A stretch of 64,000 nucleotides of DNA, taken from the NCBI RefSeq assembly GCF_029457495.1, contig NZ_CP120361.1:1302001-1366000 (forward strand), in the 5' to 3' direction. The position numbers and the translations under genes are program-made. The first letter of the stretch is position 1. Each line of letters begins with the position of its first letter. Below, piece by piece: positions 33,425 to 42,254 of the stretch. The notes beneath the pieces were generated by a model. It was not told the origin of the DNA. It saw nothing but the letters and a program-made list of their open reading frames with translations, and ran no database searches. This stretch comes from Chelativorans sp. AA-79. GTDB taxonomy: Bacteria > Pseudomonadota > Alphaproteobacteria > Rhizobiales > Rhizobiaceae.

Positions 33425-33786
33425 CGGGAACCGGATGCGCACCGGGTGTTCGGGAGGGCGGCGGAAACCTCCCTCCCCAGGATCGGAACCCGGGGATCCG
33501 AGGGCCCGCGACAGGCCGGCGGTGCCGGGGCGGTGGGTGTGAGACGCCGTTTCCGGAAAAACGGATGCTGGGTGAGAGACGGCATCGCGGAAACCGCGGA
33601 GAAGCCGCCAGGGCTCTCCTCCGGCCCGGCAGAGACCACCCCCTTCATTGGGTGCAGCCGGGAAGGAGAAGGGTCCGAGTGATCGGCCGAGGTCGGGACA
33701 GACTCCGGCGGGGGTGAGGAGCGGTCCGCGCAGCGGACGAACGCCCGGAGCGAAAGCGGAGGGCCAAAGGGAGCGCCTTTTTTAAT
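33425..33786 (+). ncRNA. Candidate structured non-coding RNA with terminator
   Basis: This stretch is dense in local stems. GGGAGG/CCTCCC (33452-33473), CCGTTT/AAACGG (33547-33564), CGCGG-AAA-CCGCG (33586-33598) and GTCCGC-GCA-GCGGAC (33724-33738) are all perfect. At 33743-33764 a GCCC/GGGC helix encloses a symmetric GGA/GGA internal loop and a GC-GAAA-GC stem, a GNRA tetraloop arrangement typical of folded RNAs. AAAGG-GAGCG-CCTTT followed by more T residues (33766-33783) is a plausible rightward terminator. An antisense frame over the same bases reads as low-quality protein. It could also be a dispersed repeat. The ends are estimated. Confidence 0.35.
33766..33783 (+). terminator. Rho-independent terminator of the candidate RNA
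   Basis: AAAGG, loop GAGCG and CCTTT form a 5-bp stem running into a continuous T tract to 33783, followed by AATTTT. It is oriented to stop rightward transcription before the converging acyltransferase gene. Confidence 0.5.
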
Positions 33787-33960
33787 TTTGTGGCGTGAAC
33801 GGTGCGCCCCGCTTCCCAAACCAATCAATGGCCAGACGCGAAAGCGGGCGTGGCGACGGTGAGGCACGGCTTGATGTTCGGATCACGGAAACGGCGACGC
33901 CCTTCGCGCTTCCGGGATGACGATGAGGGCGTCACTCTCCCGCGAGGGGTGGATGGAAAC

Positions 33961-35076
33961 TCACGCGAACCGGCTGCCGATCAGGCGGCTCCAGTGCTCG
34001 CCGGCGATGCCGTTGAGGAAGGCGGTTCCCTCCCGGCAGGCCCGCACGATCCCCGGGTCGCGCGCGTGCACCACGGTCGAGGCGAGGTGGGTGAAAGCGA
34101 TGCGTCGTCCCAGCATGGCCTCCAGAAGGGCCGGTTGCGTGCGTCCGCGCAGGCCGGACAGCCCGCTTTCGGCGGCATGGGCGAACATGGCGTCGATCAC
34201 GGCGCCCGCCTGGCCGGGCAGCGCGAGCACCTGCAGCACGCGCCCCGTCTCACCGGAGGCGGCATGGTAGAGGAAAGCACCCACTGTCTTGCCGGTCTTC
34301 GCATCCACCCGGCAGAAGGTGGCAGGCCCGTAATCCTCCTTGCGCTCGGCGTCGCGCAGGATCTCTTCCAACTGGCCGGAGGCCCAGGCGGGGCGGAGTG
34401 CGAACTGCTCCGTCAGGGGCGCCACGAGCCCCGCGAACTCGTCCCGCGAAATCGCCGAGGCCTTGAAGGCGCCGGCGCCCTTCCAGTTCTCGGGAATGCC
34501 GGACCAGCGCAGGGCATCCGCCGCCATGCGCCCGCGCAGGGCACCGTCCGCCAGGCCGGCCAGCGGCGAGAACAGCCTGATAGCGCCGAGCTTCGCCGAA
34601 GCAAGCTGGTTGGCGAAGGAGAGGGGCCGGATCACGCGAACCCAGTCGAGGCTGTATTGCGGCAGCTGCACGCCGCGCAGCCTGGTCCACATGGCGGCCG
34701 AGACCTCGCTCGCCGTCTCGCTGAAGGAGAGGTCCTGCGGGCCGGCGAGGAAGGCTTTCATGAGCCGCGCGCCCGCCATCGGATCGCTTTCGCGATCCTC
34801 CACCATCAGCGAGCCGCAGACCGCCGCCCGCAGCGGCCTCTGCTCCAGGGTCATGGGCAGGGCGTTGACGCCGATGAAGCCCGAGATGCTGCCGTCGTCC
34901 TTCAGATGCACGAGGGGACCGATCTCCGGGTCGTATCCGGGGAAGTCCAGGTAGAGGCGCCGCAGATAGGCGGACAGCGCTTCGGGCGCCGGCCGGCGGG
35001 GATCGCGGAAGATGCGCTGGAACAGGCCGGCCACCGCCGGGATATCTGCTTCCTCCAGCGGCCGGATGGCCGTCAT
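33961..35076 (-). CDS. GNAT-like acyltransferase of the polysaccharide locus (copy 1)
   Basis: 371 residues that look like two acetyltransferase-like halves. The N-terminus IRPLEEADIPAVAGLFQRIF is a GNAT start, and a second domain ends with QPALLEAML..AFTHLAS. It is clearly related to the protein at 37296: both share (R)PxExxDIPAV, a long middle segment with an SExAS/SDNAS motif, and similar C-terminal ends. Related proteins occur in exosortase-type exopolysaccharide loci. ATG 35076 overlaps the methyltransferase stop (ATGA at 35076-35073). It probably transfers an acyl or aminoacyl group to a sugar or lipid-linked repeat unit. Confidence 0.65.
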   Translation of the reverse strand: MTAIRPLEEADIPAVAGLFQRIFRDPRRPAPEALSAYLRRLYLDFPGYDPEIGPLVHLKDDGSISGFIGVNALPMTLEQRPLRAAVCGSLMVEDRESDPMAGARLMKAFLAGPQDLSFSETASEVSAAMWTRLRGVQLPQYSLDWVRVIRPLSFANQLASAKLGAIRLFSPLAGLADGALRGRMAADALRWSGIPENWKGAGAFKASAISRDEFAGLVAPLTEQFALRPAWASGQLEEILRDAERKEDYGPATFCRVDAKTGKTVGAFLYHAASGETGRVLQVLALPGQAGAVIDAMFAHAAESGLSGLRGRTQPALLEAMLGRRIAFTHLASTVVHARDPGIVRACREGTAFLNGIAGEHWSRLIGSRFA

Positions 35077-35765
35077 GCCGCCCGCCTTCGGGCGATCGCA
35101 ACGCGCGGCTTGCCGGCCGCGTCGGAAGCGAAGCGGGCCTCCTCGTAGATGCCGGCGCGCTTCAGCAGGATCGCCACCTGCCGGTCCTGTCCCTCGCCGA
35201 ACTCGAAGGCGAGCCAGCCTCCGGGCTTCAGGAAGGGTGCGGCCTCGCGCACGAGGCGCTGGTGGATCGAAAGCCCGTAGGGGCCGCCGTCGAAAGCCTC
35301 CCGCGGCTCGTTTTCGAGCAGATGGGCGCTTTCGCTTTCCAGACGGGAGGTGGAGATGTAGGGCGGGTTGGAGACGATCATGTCGACGCCGCCTTCCAGA
35401 CCTTCGCCCGCCAGCCCGGAGAACAGGTCCCCCTGCGCCACCTTCACCCGATCGGAAAGGCCATGGCGCTCCGCATTCCGCCGTGCCAACGCCACGGTGC
35501 TGTCGGTAAGGTCCGATGCCCACACCCTTGCTTCGGGAACGGCCCGGGCAATGGCGAGCGCGAGATTGCCGGAGCCGCAGCACATGTCGATCACCGCCGG
35601 CTCTCCGGGCATGTCGCGCAGCAGCTCGATCGCGCTGCGGCCCAGAAGCTCGGTCTCTTCGCGGGGCACGAGCACGTCGGGACCGATCTCAAGCTCCAGT
35701 CCCATGAAGCGCACGGAACGCGCGGCCCCCGAACGGTCCGAGGAATTCGTCTCTTCTTCTGCCAT
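35073..35765 (-). CDS. HemK/PrmC-like N5-glutamine-type methyltransferase without N-terminal domain
   Basis: 230 residues. SAM motif I is VIDMCCGSGNLALA (about 59-72), the acidic motif is VWASDLTD, and the amide-methyltransferase signature NPPY is in VSNPPYIS. The region before motif I resembles the PrmC core (FMGLELEIGPDVLVPREETELL), but the N-terminal helical domain that recognises release factors is absent; PrmC is usually about 280 residues. ATG 35765 follows GGGGAGCG; the longer frame upstream is Arg/Pro-rich and unlikely. Coupled to a GNAT-like gene between polysaccharide genes, it may methylate an amide or amine in the product rather than release factors. Confidence 0.75.
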   Translation of the reverse strand: MAEEETNSSDRSGAARSVRFMGLELEIGPDVLVPREETELLGRSAIELLRDMPGEPAVIDMCCGSGNLALAIARAVPEARVWASDLTDSTVALARRNAERHGLSDRVKVAQGDLFSGLAGEGLEGGVDMIVSNPPYISTSRLESESAHLLENEPREAFDGGPYGLSIHQRLVREAAPFLKPGGWLAFEFGEGQDRQVAILLKRAGIYEEARFASDAAGKPRVAIARRRAA

Positions 35766-35988
35766 TCCGGTCGCTCCCCAGGGTGAACTGAGGCCATATA
35801 GGGCGAAGAGGGTAAACGGAGCTTGAAGCCGGGCAGGGCGAAGAACGGCGCTTGCGTTAACCCCACGATCATTCCGATAGGGTATTGGAGGCCGAACCGG
35901 GATACAGTGGGGTCGTCCGGATCCGTTCTTCCGTCTTAAGCGGACAAGGTGTACAGCGGGCCGGACAGGTACCTGGGTGCGGGGTCGG

Positions 35989-37299
35989 ATGTTTGGTGGC
36001 AGGCGGATCATAGGCGATTTCGGGTTCGTCCTGAGGACGTCGGTCGCCTATATGGCATCGGGCGGCAGCCTCATCGTCAGTTCGGCCGCCCAGCTCGTGA
36101 CCTTCGCCGTGCTCGCCCGATGGCTCGGCGTGCATGAGTTCAGCCTCTTCGTCGCGATCACCGCGATCTGCAGCGTGGCGCTCCATCTGTGCGGACTTGG
36201 TGCGATGGAAAGCCTCGTGCGGCGTGTGGCGCGGGATTCTTCCGTCTATCCTGTCATGCTCGGCCATAACCTCATCCTGACGGGCATCACCGGCGTTATC
36301 CTGGTCGCCGCGGGTGCGGTGATCCTGCCCTTCCTGTTCGAGCTTTCCGCCACGCCGGCGCTGAACGTGCTGTTCATCACGGCGATGCTCGTCACGAATA
36401 TCGTGCTCGTCCGCCTCATCGTGCTCACCGAACAGATATTCATCGGGCGCAGCGAATTCGGCACCGCCAACAAGGTCGTCGTCGGCTTTGCGCTCGCCAG
36501 GACGGCCACCGCGGTGCTTGCCTGTATCCTGTTCGGCGTCTCGACCACTGCGGAATGGGCCGTCTGGCAGTTCGCCTGCCATGTGCTCGTCGTGCTCGTC
36601 TGCTTCCGCACGCTTCTCCGTCTCGGCCGGCCCGAGTTCAGGATCGTGCGGGAGGAGATCATGAACGGGATCTATTTCTGCGTTCCATTCATCCTGCGCG
36701 CCGCCCGCCAGAATGTCGATCTCATGGTGCTGAGCCTCGTCTCGACCGCCGAGATCGTTTCGAGCTACAGCGTCGCGCGGCGCATGATCGAGAGCAGCTA
36801 TCTTTCCGTCGAGGCGCTCAACCGGTTGATCTATCCGGGCTCCGCGCGCGCGAGCGCGGAGGGCCTGCATCGCATCATGGAGCGGGTGAAGAAGGTCCTC
36901 TTCGCTGCGACGGCGATTTCGATCGCCGCGGCCGTCGCCGTCTACATCATCGCCCCGCTGCTCCCCTACCTCTTCGGACACGACTACGTCTCGCTCGTCT
37001 CCTTCGTGCGCCAGCTCTGCTGGGTCGTCGTCTTCCTCGCCATCTGGTCGGTGGCCGTGGAGGCGCTGGGCGCGGCCGGCAATCACGCCCATCGGGGGAC
37101 CGTCATGTCGCTCGGCAGCCTCTTCGGCGCGGCCCTCACCGCCTGGGCGACATGGTACGCGCCGCCGGAGGGGACGATCATCTCGTTCTATGTGATCGAG
37201 TTTGCGATGGTCGTGGCCTCCTGGCTCGTCCTGGTCCACGCGATGCGCAGGAGCAAGGGTGCTTCCGCCGACGCGCTTCTGAAGGAGGCCCGGTCGTGA
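35989..37299 (+). CDS. Polysaccharide flippase (Wzx/MATE-like)
   Basis: 436 residues with about 12 hydrophobic spans. The N-terminal segment SGGSLIVSSAAQLVTFAVLARWLG is typical of Wzx/oligosaccharide flippases, which move lipid-linked repeat units across the inner membrane. ATG 35989 has GGGG just upstream; a GTG at 35977 in frame is an alternative. The stop overlaps the GTG of the next gene (GTGA at 37296-37299), coupling the flippase to a GNAT-like enzyme. Confidence 0.85.
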   Translation: MFGGRRIIGDFGFVLRTSVAYMASGGSLIVSSAAQLVTFAVLARWLGVHEFSLFVAITAICSVALHLCGLGAMESLVRRVARDSSVYPVMLGHNLILTGITGVILVAAGAVILPFLFELSATPALNVLFITAMLVTNIVLVRLIVLTEQIFIGRSEFGTANKVVVGFALARTATAVLACILFGVSTTAEWAVWQFACHVLVVLVCFRTLLRLGRPEFRIVREEIMNGIYFCVPFILRAARQNVDLMVLSLVSTAEIVSSYSVARRMIESSYLSVEALNRLIYPGSARASAEGLHRIMERVKKVLFAATAISIAAAVAVYIIAPLLPYLFGHDYVSLVSFVRQLCWVVVFLAIWSVAVEALGAAGNHAHRGTVMSLGSLFGAALTAWATWYAPPEGTIISFYVIEFAMVVASWLVLVHAMRRSKGASADALLKEARS

Positions 37300-38468
37300 A
37301 TGCGATGGAAATGCGCAGCGCCGGCCAGGTGAGCGCGAATGCGTCCGATGCGGCGCCCCCGGCCCCCCTTACGGAGCGGAAAGGGCGCGTCCGTCCGATG
37401 GAGATGAGCGACATCCCCGCCGTGGGCAAGCTCTTCAACTGCATCTTCCGCCGGAACGACGTGGACGCGAACGCCGAGCTCCACCGCTACCTGGAGACGG
37501 CATTCTTCACGAGCCCGCTCTACGCGCCGGAATATGGCAGCATGATCCATGAGAATGCCGCGGGCGAGGTCGACAGCGCCGTCCTCTCAATCCCCATGCA
37601 GTTCCGGGTCGGCGACCGGAAGATCACGGCGCGGCTTCTATGCGCGTTCATGGCCAAGGGGAAGTCCGGGGCGCTCGGGGCCGCACATCTGGCACGAACC
37701 CTCAGGGCAAAGCGCCAGGACTTCTGCTTCTCCGATAACGCCTCCCCCGTAAGCGCCGACCACTGGGAGGCGGGGGGCGGCCATATCCTGCCTATCCAGA
37801 GCATGGAATGGCGGCGTGTGTTCCGCCCGTTCGCAAGCGGTCTTCAGCGGCTCTTCAGGGTCATCCCCGCCGCCGGGCGGCTTCCCCTGCGCCTTGCCGC
37901 TGCCCCTTTCGACCTGTTGGCGCGGCGGTTCTTCTCCTCGTTCACGCCGGCCGCGGAGCCGGGATACCGCGTCGAGTCCGCGGAACTCGAAGAGTTCCGG
38001 CAGCACGCCGACAGGCTCCTGCAACGGTTCTCGGTGCGGCCCGTCTGGTCGGAGGAGGAGTTCTCCTGGCTCGTGGGGCTCGCGGCGAAGAACACCTCGT
38101 GCGGCACGCTCAACTGCCGCAAGGTTCTCGACCGGGACGAAGAGACGATCGGGGCCGTGCTCTATTTCGGCCAGCCGAAGGGGATCGCCCGGGTCCTCAA
38201 CATCATCTGCGAGAAGGGCAGGGAACGCGAGTTCATCGAGCAGATCTGCGCCTTCTTCAATGCCGAGGGATATTGCGACGCACGCGGCATGGCACAACCC
38301 TTTCTCATGAAGGCGATCATGCGGCAGCGGCAGCTCACCTTCAAGCATTCGGGCTATTTCTGCCTGACGACCCGCCATCCCGAGATCGTGCACGCGGCAC
38401 TTCACGACGACATTTATGTCGGCGGCCTCGCATCGGAAAGCTGGAGCAATCTGGTTGTTTCGTCCTGA
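37296..38468 (+). CDS. GNAT-like acyltransferase of the polysaccharide locus (copy 2)
   Basis: 390 residues related to the protein at 33961-35076. VRPMEMSDIPAVGKLFNCIF begins the first acetyltransferase-like half, DFCFSDNASPVSADHW lies in the middle, and ARGMAQPFLMKAIMRQRQLTFKHSGYF closes the second. The GTG start is fixed by AAGGAGG at 37282-37288 and by overlap with the flippase stop. Residues 1-30 form a low-complexity leader. Its coupling to a flippase suggests modification of the repeat unit close to export. Donor and acceptor unknown. Confidence 0.65.
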   Translation: MNAMEMRSAGQVSANASDAAPPAPLTERKGRVRPMEMSDIPAVGKLFNCIFRRNDVDANAELHRYLETAFFTSPLYAPEYGSMIHENAAGEVDSAVLSIPMQFRVGDRKITARLLCAFMAKGKSGALGAAHLARTLRAKRQDFCFSDNASPVSADHWEAGGGHILPIQSMEWRRVFRPFASGLQRLFRVIPAAGRLPLRLAAAPFDLLARRFFSSFTPAAEPGYRVESAELEEFRQHADRLLQRFSVRPVWSEEEFSWLVGLAAKNTSCGTLNCRKVLDRDEETIGAVLYFGQPKGIARVLNIICEKGREREFIEQICAFFNAEGYCDARGMAQPFLMKAIMRQRQLTFKHSGYFCLTTRHPEIVHAALHDDIYVGGLASESWSNLVVSS

Positions 38469-38586
38469 AATGTTGCGTGACCTTAAAAAAGACCATTTAA
38501 GACGTAGTAAACCATACGATCGTAGAGTACGCCGTCAGGTGTAACGCGGCTGCGACTTCTGGCTGATCCGAGTTGCGGGGGCTGGT

Positions 38587-40149
38587 ATGTATGAAATGGC
38601 AAAACCGCCTCGCGGATTCCCGGGGCCGGCTCGAACCCAGGCGGGAAACCCGCATGCGCAAGGTTCGCTTCTGAACATGCTTGCAGGCGGGCGAGCCACG
38701 GAGCCGGCCGAACCCGACATGGTTCCTGCGGAGCCGGAGGCAGTGCCTGCCGTTTCCCAGCGCGGCAGCGTCCATGACTATACGGAGCGGCTGCGCCACC
38801 TGTCGCCCGACGACATTCTCGCCTGGCTCAACCGCGGCAAATACCTGATTGCGGCGGCGGTGCTGGCCTGTGTGGCCGCGGCCTTCATCTATGCCCAGAC
38901 CGCCACGCCGCGTTACACCGTCTACACGGACCTCGTCGTCGATCCGTCCAATCTGCAGGTGGTCGACGACGACGTGTTCGCCAACACCCAGCAGCGCGAC
39001 ACGCAGCTGCTGGAGGTGGAAAGCAAGCTCCGGATCCTGACGTCGCGCAATGTGCTGGAGCGCGTGATCGACAGGATGAACCTGGCGGAGGATCCGGAAT
39101 TCTTCAGACCCGGCTGGCTCGATCCCATCAAGCAGCTCTTCTCCGGGAAAAGTGCCGACGGAGACCGTAAGCTCGCCGTCCTGCGCGCCCTTTCCGAACG
39201 TGTCGAAGCAAGCCGGGAGGAGCGCTCCTATGTGGTGGTGCTGAGTGTGTGGACGGAGGACCCGTTCAAGTCGGTGGAGCTCTCCAACGCCATCGTGGAC
39301 GCGTTCGAGACGGAGCTTTTCGAAGCCGCCTCCGGGAGCGCAGGCCGCGTGGTGTCCTCCATCAGCGAGCGGCTGGACGAGCTGCGCGCTAACGTCACCG
39401 AGGCCGAGGCTCGCGTCGAGGCGTTCAAGCGCCAGAACGGCCTCCAGTCGAACGGCGAACAACTCGTCAGCGCTCGCCGGTCGAGCGAGCTCGACGATCA
39501 GGTCCTGCAGGCCCAGGAGCGGCAAATCCAGCTCGGCACACGTTATCGCGAGCTGGAGCGGGCACTGAACGAGCGCAGCTCCGCCACGCTGCCCGCCTTC
39601 CAGTCGAACGCGCTGGTTTCGCTGCGTGCCCAGTACAACCAGCTTCAGCAGCAGTTGCAGGCGCTTTCGCTGACTTATCTCGACAGGCACCCGCGCCTGC
39701 AGGCGATCCGGACCGAGATCGCCTCGGTGGAGCGCGCGATGGTCGCTGAGGCACAGCGCATCGTGAACGCCGCGAAACTCGACGCCGACCAGGCCCAATC
39801 GGTGGTGCAGGAACTGCGCCAGAGGGCGCAGGCGGAAGAGAACGCCGTGTTCGAGGACAACAGCTCGATGGTGAGGCTGCGCGAGCTGGAACGGGATGCA
39901 CGGGCGAAGGCCGCGCTCTACGAAACCTTTCTCTCGCGAAGCCAGGAGATCACCGAACGGCAGCAGATCGATACCAGCAATATCCGGGTGATATCGCGCG
40001 CCGTCCCGCCGATATCGCGCAGCTGGCCGCCGCGCACGCTGATCCTGCTCGCGGCCGGTGCCTTCGCCGGGCTGTTCATCGGCGTGGGCCTGGCGCTGGC
40101 GCTCGGCTTGCTCAGATATCTGCGCGAGCCGCAGGCCCGCGCGGCCTGA
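38587..40149 (+). CDS. Polysaccharide chain-length regulator (Wzz/GNVR type)
   Basis: 520 residues. The first transmembrane span is near residue 82 (YLIAAAVLACVAAAFIYAQ), followed by a long periplasmic region with strong coiled-coil character (about 230-440, Gln/Arg/Glu-rich) and a second span (LILLAAGAFAGLFIGVGLALAL) near the C-terminus. The GNVR-like stretch is ISRAVPPISRSWPPRTLIL. There is no Wzc-type tyrosine kinase domain or Tyr cluster. It sets chain length of a Wzy-made polymer. A 118-base gap upstream may carry a promoter, as the region is AT-richer around 38480-38530. Confidence 0.85.
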   Translation: MYEMAKPPRGFPGPARTQAGNPHAQGSLLNMLAGGRATEPAEPDMVPAEPEAVPAVSQRGSVHDYTERLRHLSPDDILAWLNRGKYLIAAAVLACVAAAFIYAQTATPRYTVYTDLVVDPSNLQVVDDDVFANTQQRDTQLLEVESKLRILTSRNVLERVIDRMNLAEDPEFFRPGWLDPIKQLFSGKSADGDRKLAVLRALSERVEASREERSYVVVLSVWTEDPFKSVELSNAIVDAFETELFEAASGSAGRVVSSISERLDELRANVTEAEARVEAFKRQNGLQSNGEQLVSARRSSELDDQVLQAQERQIQLGTRYRELERALNERSSATLPAFQSNALVSLRAQYNQLQQQLQALSLTYLDRHPRLQAIRTEIASVERAMVAEAQRIVNAAKLDADQAQSVVQELRQRAQAEENAVFEDNSSMVRLRELERDARAKAALYETFLSRSQEITERQQIDTSNIRVISRAVPPISRSWPPRTLILLAAGAFAGLFIGVGLALALGLLRYLREPQARAA

Positions 40150-40165
40150 GAGGGGAGCGTTTCCC

Positions 40166-41485
40166 ATGCCGACGGCACAAGCGACGGCCGCCGTCAGCCT
40201 GCCGGAACACGGGGTTCAGACGGCGGTCAGGACAGTGCTGTTCATGGCGCTGTTCCTCTTCTTCTGGATTTCGCTCAACCCCTTTGTGGATTTGACGGGC
40301 GAGGCCGTTCTCGATCCGTCGGCGGGCGACTCCAACCGGCTCAACCAGATCGTCTCCCTCGGACTGTCCGGAAGCATCCTGCTTTTCGGCCTGTTCCATC
40401 CGTTGCGCAAGGCGATCCTTCAGCCGCGCCTGCTGCTCATTCCGCTCTTCGCGTGGTTCCTGTTCGTTTCCATCCTGTCGAACCATCCGATGCTGGGCAT
40501 CAAGGGCGTGGTGCTGGCGATCATCATGACGATGAATGCCAGCATCTATCTGCTTCTCCCGGTCTCCGAGCGTCATTTCGCCAAGATGCTCGCCTTCGGG
40601 ACACTGGCTGCGCTGGTTCTTTCCTATTACGGCGTTCTCTTCAAACCATCTGTCGCCATCCACCAGGCGGCGGAACTGCGGGAACCGATGAATGCCGGGC
40701 TGTGGCGCGGACATTTCCCGCACAAGAACAGTGCCGCCGCGGCCATGGTCGTCGCCACCTTCTTCGGCCTTTTCGTCATGGGCGCGTTGTCGCGCTTCGT
40801 CGGCGGGATCATTGTGGTACTGGCGGCGTTCTTCCTTCTCCAAACCGGCGGCAAGACATCCAGCGCCATGCTGCCCGCCACCATCCTGGTGGCATGGGCG
40901 TTCGAGCGCTTCCGGTTTCTCAGGGTGCCGATCGCCGTAGGCGGTGTTGCCCTTTTCAATCTGCTCGCGGTCGGCTCTGCGGTCATCGAACCCTTCGGCG
41001 CCCTGCTCACCGAGCTCGGTATTGACGCAACCTTCACCAACCGCGCCGATATTTGGCGGTTCGCGTTCGGCGCGATTGCGGACAATCCGATTCTCGGGCA
41101 TGGATTCAAGGCATTCTGGCAGACGGAAGAGCTCGTCTATAGTGGCGGCTCGATCGAGACGTGGGCTGTCGCCGCCGCCAACGGACACAACTCCTATCTC
41201 GATATCGCGCTCACCACGGGTATTCCGGGCCTGCTGCTGACGTTGGCCTGGGTGCTGTTCCTCCCTCTTCGCGACATCTCGCGAATCGGGCCGGAACAGG
41301 AGCGTTCTCCGCTGACGCGGCTCTACATACGCATCTGGCTCTACGTGCTGTTCAATGCGGGTCTCGAAAGCCTATTCTATGAAGGCGGCAACATGCTCTG
41401 GTTCACCTTCATGCTGGCGCTGTACGGGTTCCGATTCCAGGCCTCGGCCCGGATCATCCATTCTTCGGGGAGGGGGAAGACCTAG
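40166..41485 (+). CDS. O-antigen ligase/polymerase-type membrane protein (Wzy/WaaL)
   Basis: 439 residues with about ten to twelve hydrophobic spans and a larger periplasmic loop containing FRFAFGAI-like and NGHNSYLDIALTTGIPGLLL segments. The latter is the classic O-antigen ligase/polymerase motif with His and Asn. ATG 40166 follows GAGGGGAGCG. Between a chain-length regulator and glycosyltransferases it most likely polymerises repeat units in the periplasm. The deacetylase starts directly at its stop. Confidence 0.85.
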   Translation: MPTAQATAAVSLPEHGVQTAVRTVLFMALFLFFWISLNPFVDLTGEAVLDPSAGDSNRLNQIVSLGLSGSILLFGLFHPLRKAILQPRLLLIPLFAWFLFVSILSNHPMLGIKGVVLAIIMTMNASIYLLLPVSERHFAKMLAFGTLAALVLSYYGVLFKPSVAIHQAAELREPMNAGLWRGHFPHKNSAAAAMVVATFFGLFVMGALSRFVGGIIVVLAAFFLLQTGGKTSSAMLPATILVAWAFERFRFLRVPIAVGGVALFNLLAVGSAVIEPFGALLTELGIDATFTNRADIWRFAFGAIADNPILGHGFKAFWQTEELVYSGGSIETWAVAAANGHNSYLDIALTTGIPGLLLTLAWVLFLPLRDISRIGPEQERSPLTRLYIRIWLYVLFNAGLESLFYEGGNMLWFTFMLALYGFRFQASARIIHSSGRGKT

Positions 41486-42250
41486 ATGGGCGGGCTTGGA
41501 CGTGAAACCACTGAACTGATCGACCGTGCCGTCAACCGGCTGGTCTGGAAAATGGGAAGCCGGGAGCGGGAGGTTGCCACCGAAACGCCGCTCGTCACCT
41601 TCACATTCGACGACGTGCCGGAGACGGCGCTGACGAACGGCGCGGCGATCCTGGAGCGGCACGGCGCGCGCGGCACGTTCTACATCTCCGGCGGCATCGC
41701 CTCGAGCGTGGAGCCGGGCCGCACGCTGATCTCCAGCGAGGGGTGCCGCGCGCTTTCGCAGCGCGGCCACGAAGTCGGCTGCCACACCTTCGCGCACCGC
41801 AAGCTCCGTCTCATCGGCGGAGACCTCGTGGCGGATCTTACACGCAACACCGAATATCTGCGTGGGGCCGGCGTGGAGGAGCCGATCCGCAACTTCTCCT
41901 TTCCGTTCAACGCAGCCTGGCCGCCGGCGCGCAAGATGCTCGGCTCCCGCTTCGCGACATGCAGGGGGGCCGGCGAGGAGATCAATCGCGGCAGGGCCGA
42001 TCACCTGATGCTCAAGAGCGTGGAGATCCGCCAGCCCGAAACCCATGCGCGCTCATTGACCCGCTGGATCGACGACGTGGCGGCTCAACCCGGATGGCTG
42101 ATCTTCTTCACCCACGATATCACCGAAACGCCGACGCCGTTCGGCTGCACGCCGGAGACATTCGATCACCTCGTTGCTCACGCCAAGGCCAAGGGCTGCC
42201 GGGTCGTCACGGTGCGCGAAGCGGTCGAGCTGCTCGGCTGGGAAGGATGA
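41486..42250 (+). CDS. Polysaccharide deacetylase (NodB-like)
   Basis: 254 residues with the NodB fold: TFTFDDVPE (catalytic and metal Asp pair, about 33-41), HTFAHRK (the HxxxH metal pair), FPFN in place of the usual RxPY, and IFFTHDI near the end. No signal peptide is evident, so it may act on cytoplasmic lipid-linked sugars or use another route. It resembles the deacetylases of exosortase-type polysaccharide loci. Starts immediately after the polymerase stop. Confidence 0.85.
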   Translation: MGGLGRETTELIDRAVNRLVWKMGSREREVATETPLVTFTFDDVPETALTNGAAILERHGARGTFYISGGIASSVEPGRTLISSEGCRALSQRGHEVGCHTFAHRKLRLIGGDLVADLTRNTEYLRGAGVEEPIRNFSFPFNAAWPPARKMLGSRFATCRGAGEEINRGRADHLMLKSVEIRQPETHARSLTRWIDDVAAQPGWLIFFTHDITETPTPFGCTPETFDHLVAHAKAKGCRVVTVREAVELLGWEG

Positions 42251-42254
42251 GCCG

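Noticed and set aside
33259..33867. Possible 202-residue minus-strand protein in the gap after the NadE-like gene
   Set aside because: Pro/Ser/Arg-rich without domain or ribosome site; it runs across the terminator and stems of the RNA candidate, so it is more likely a spurious frame over non-coding DNA.
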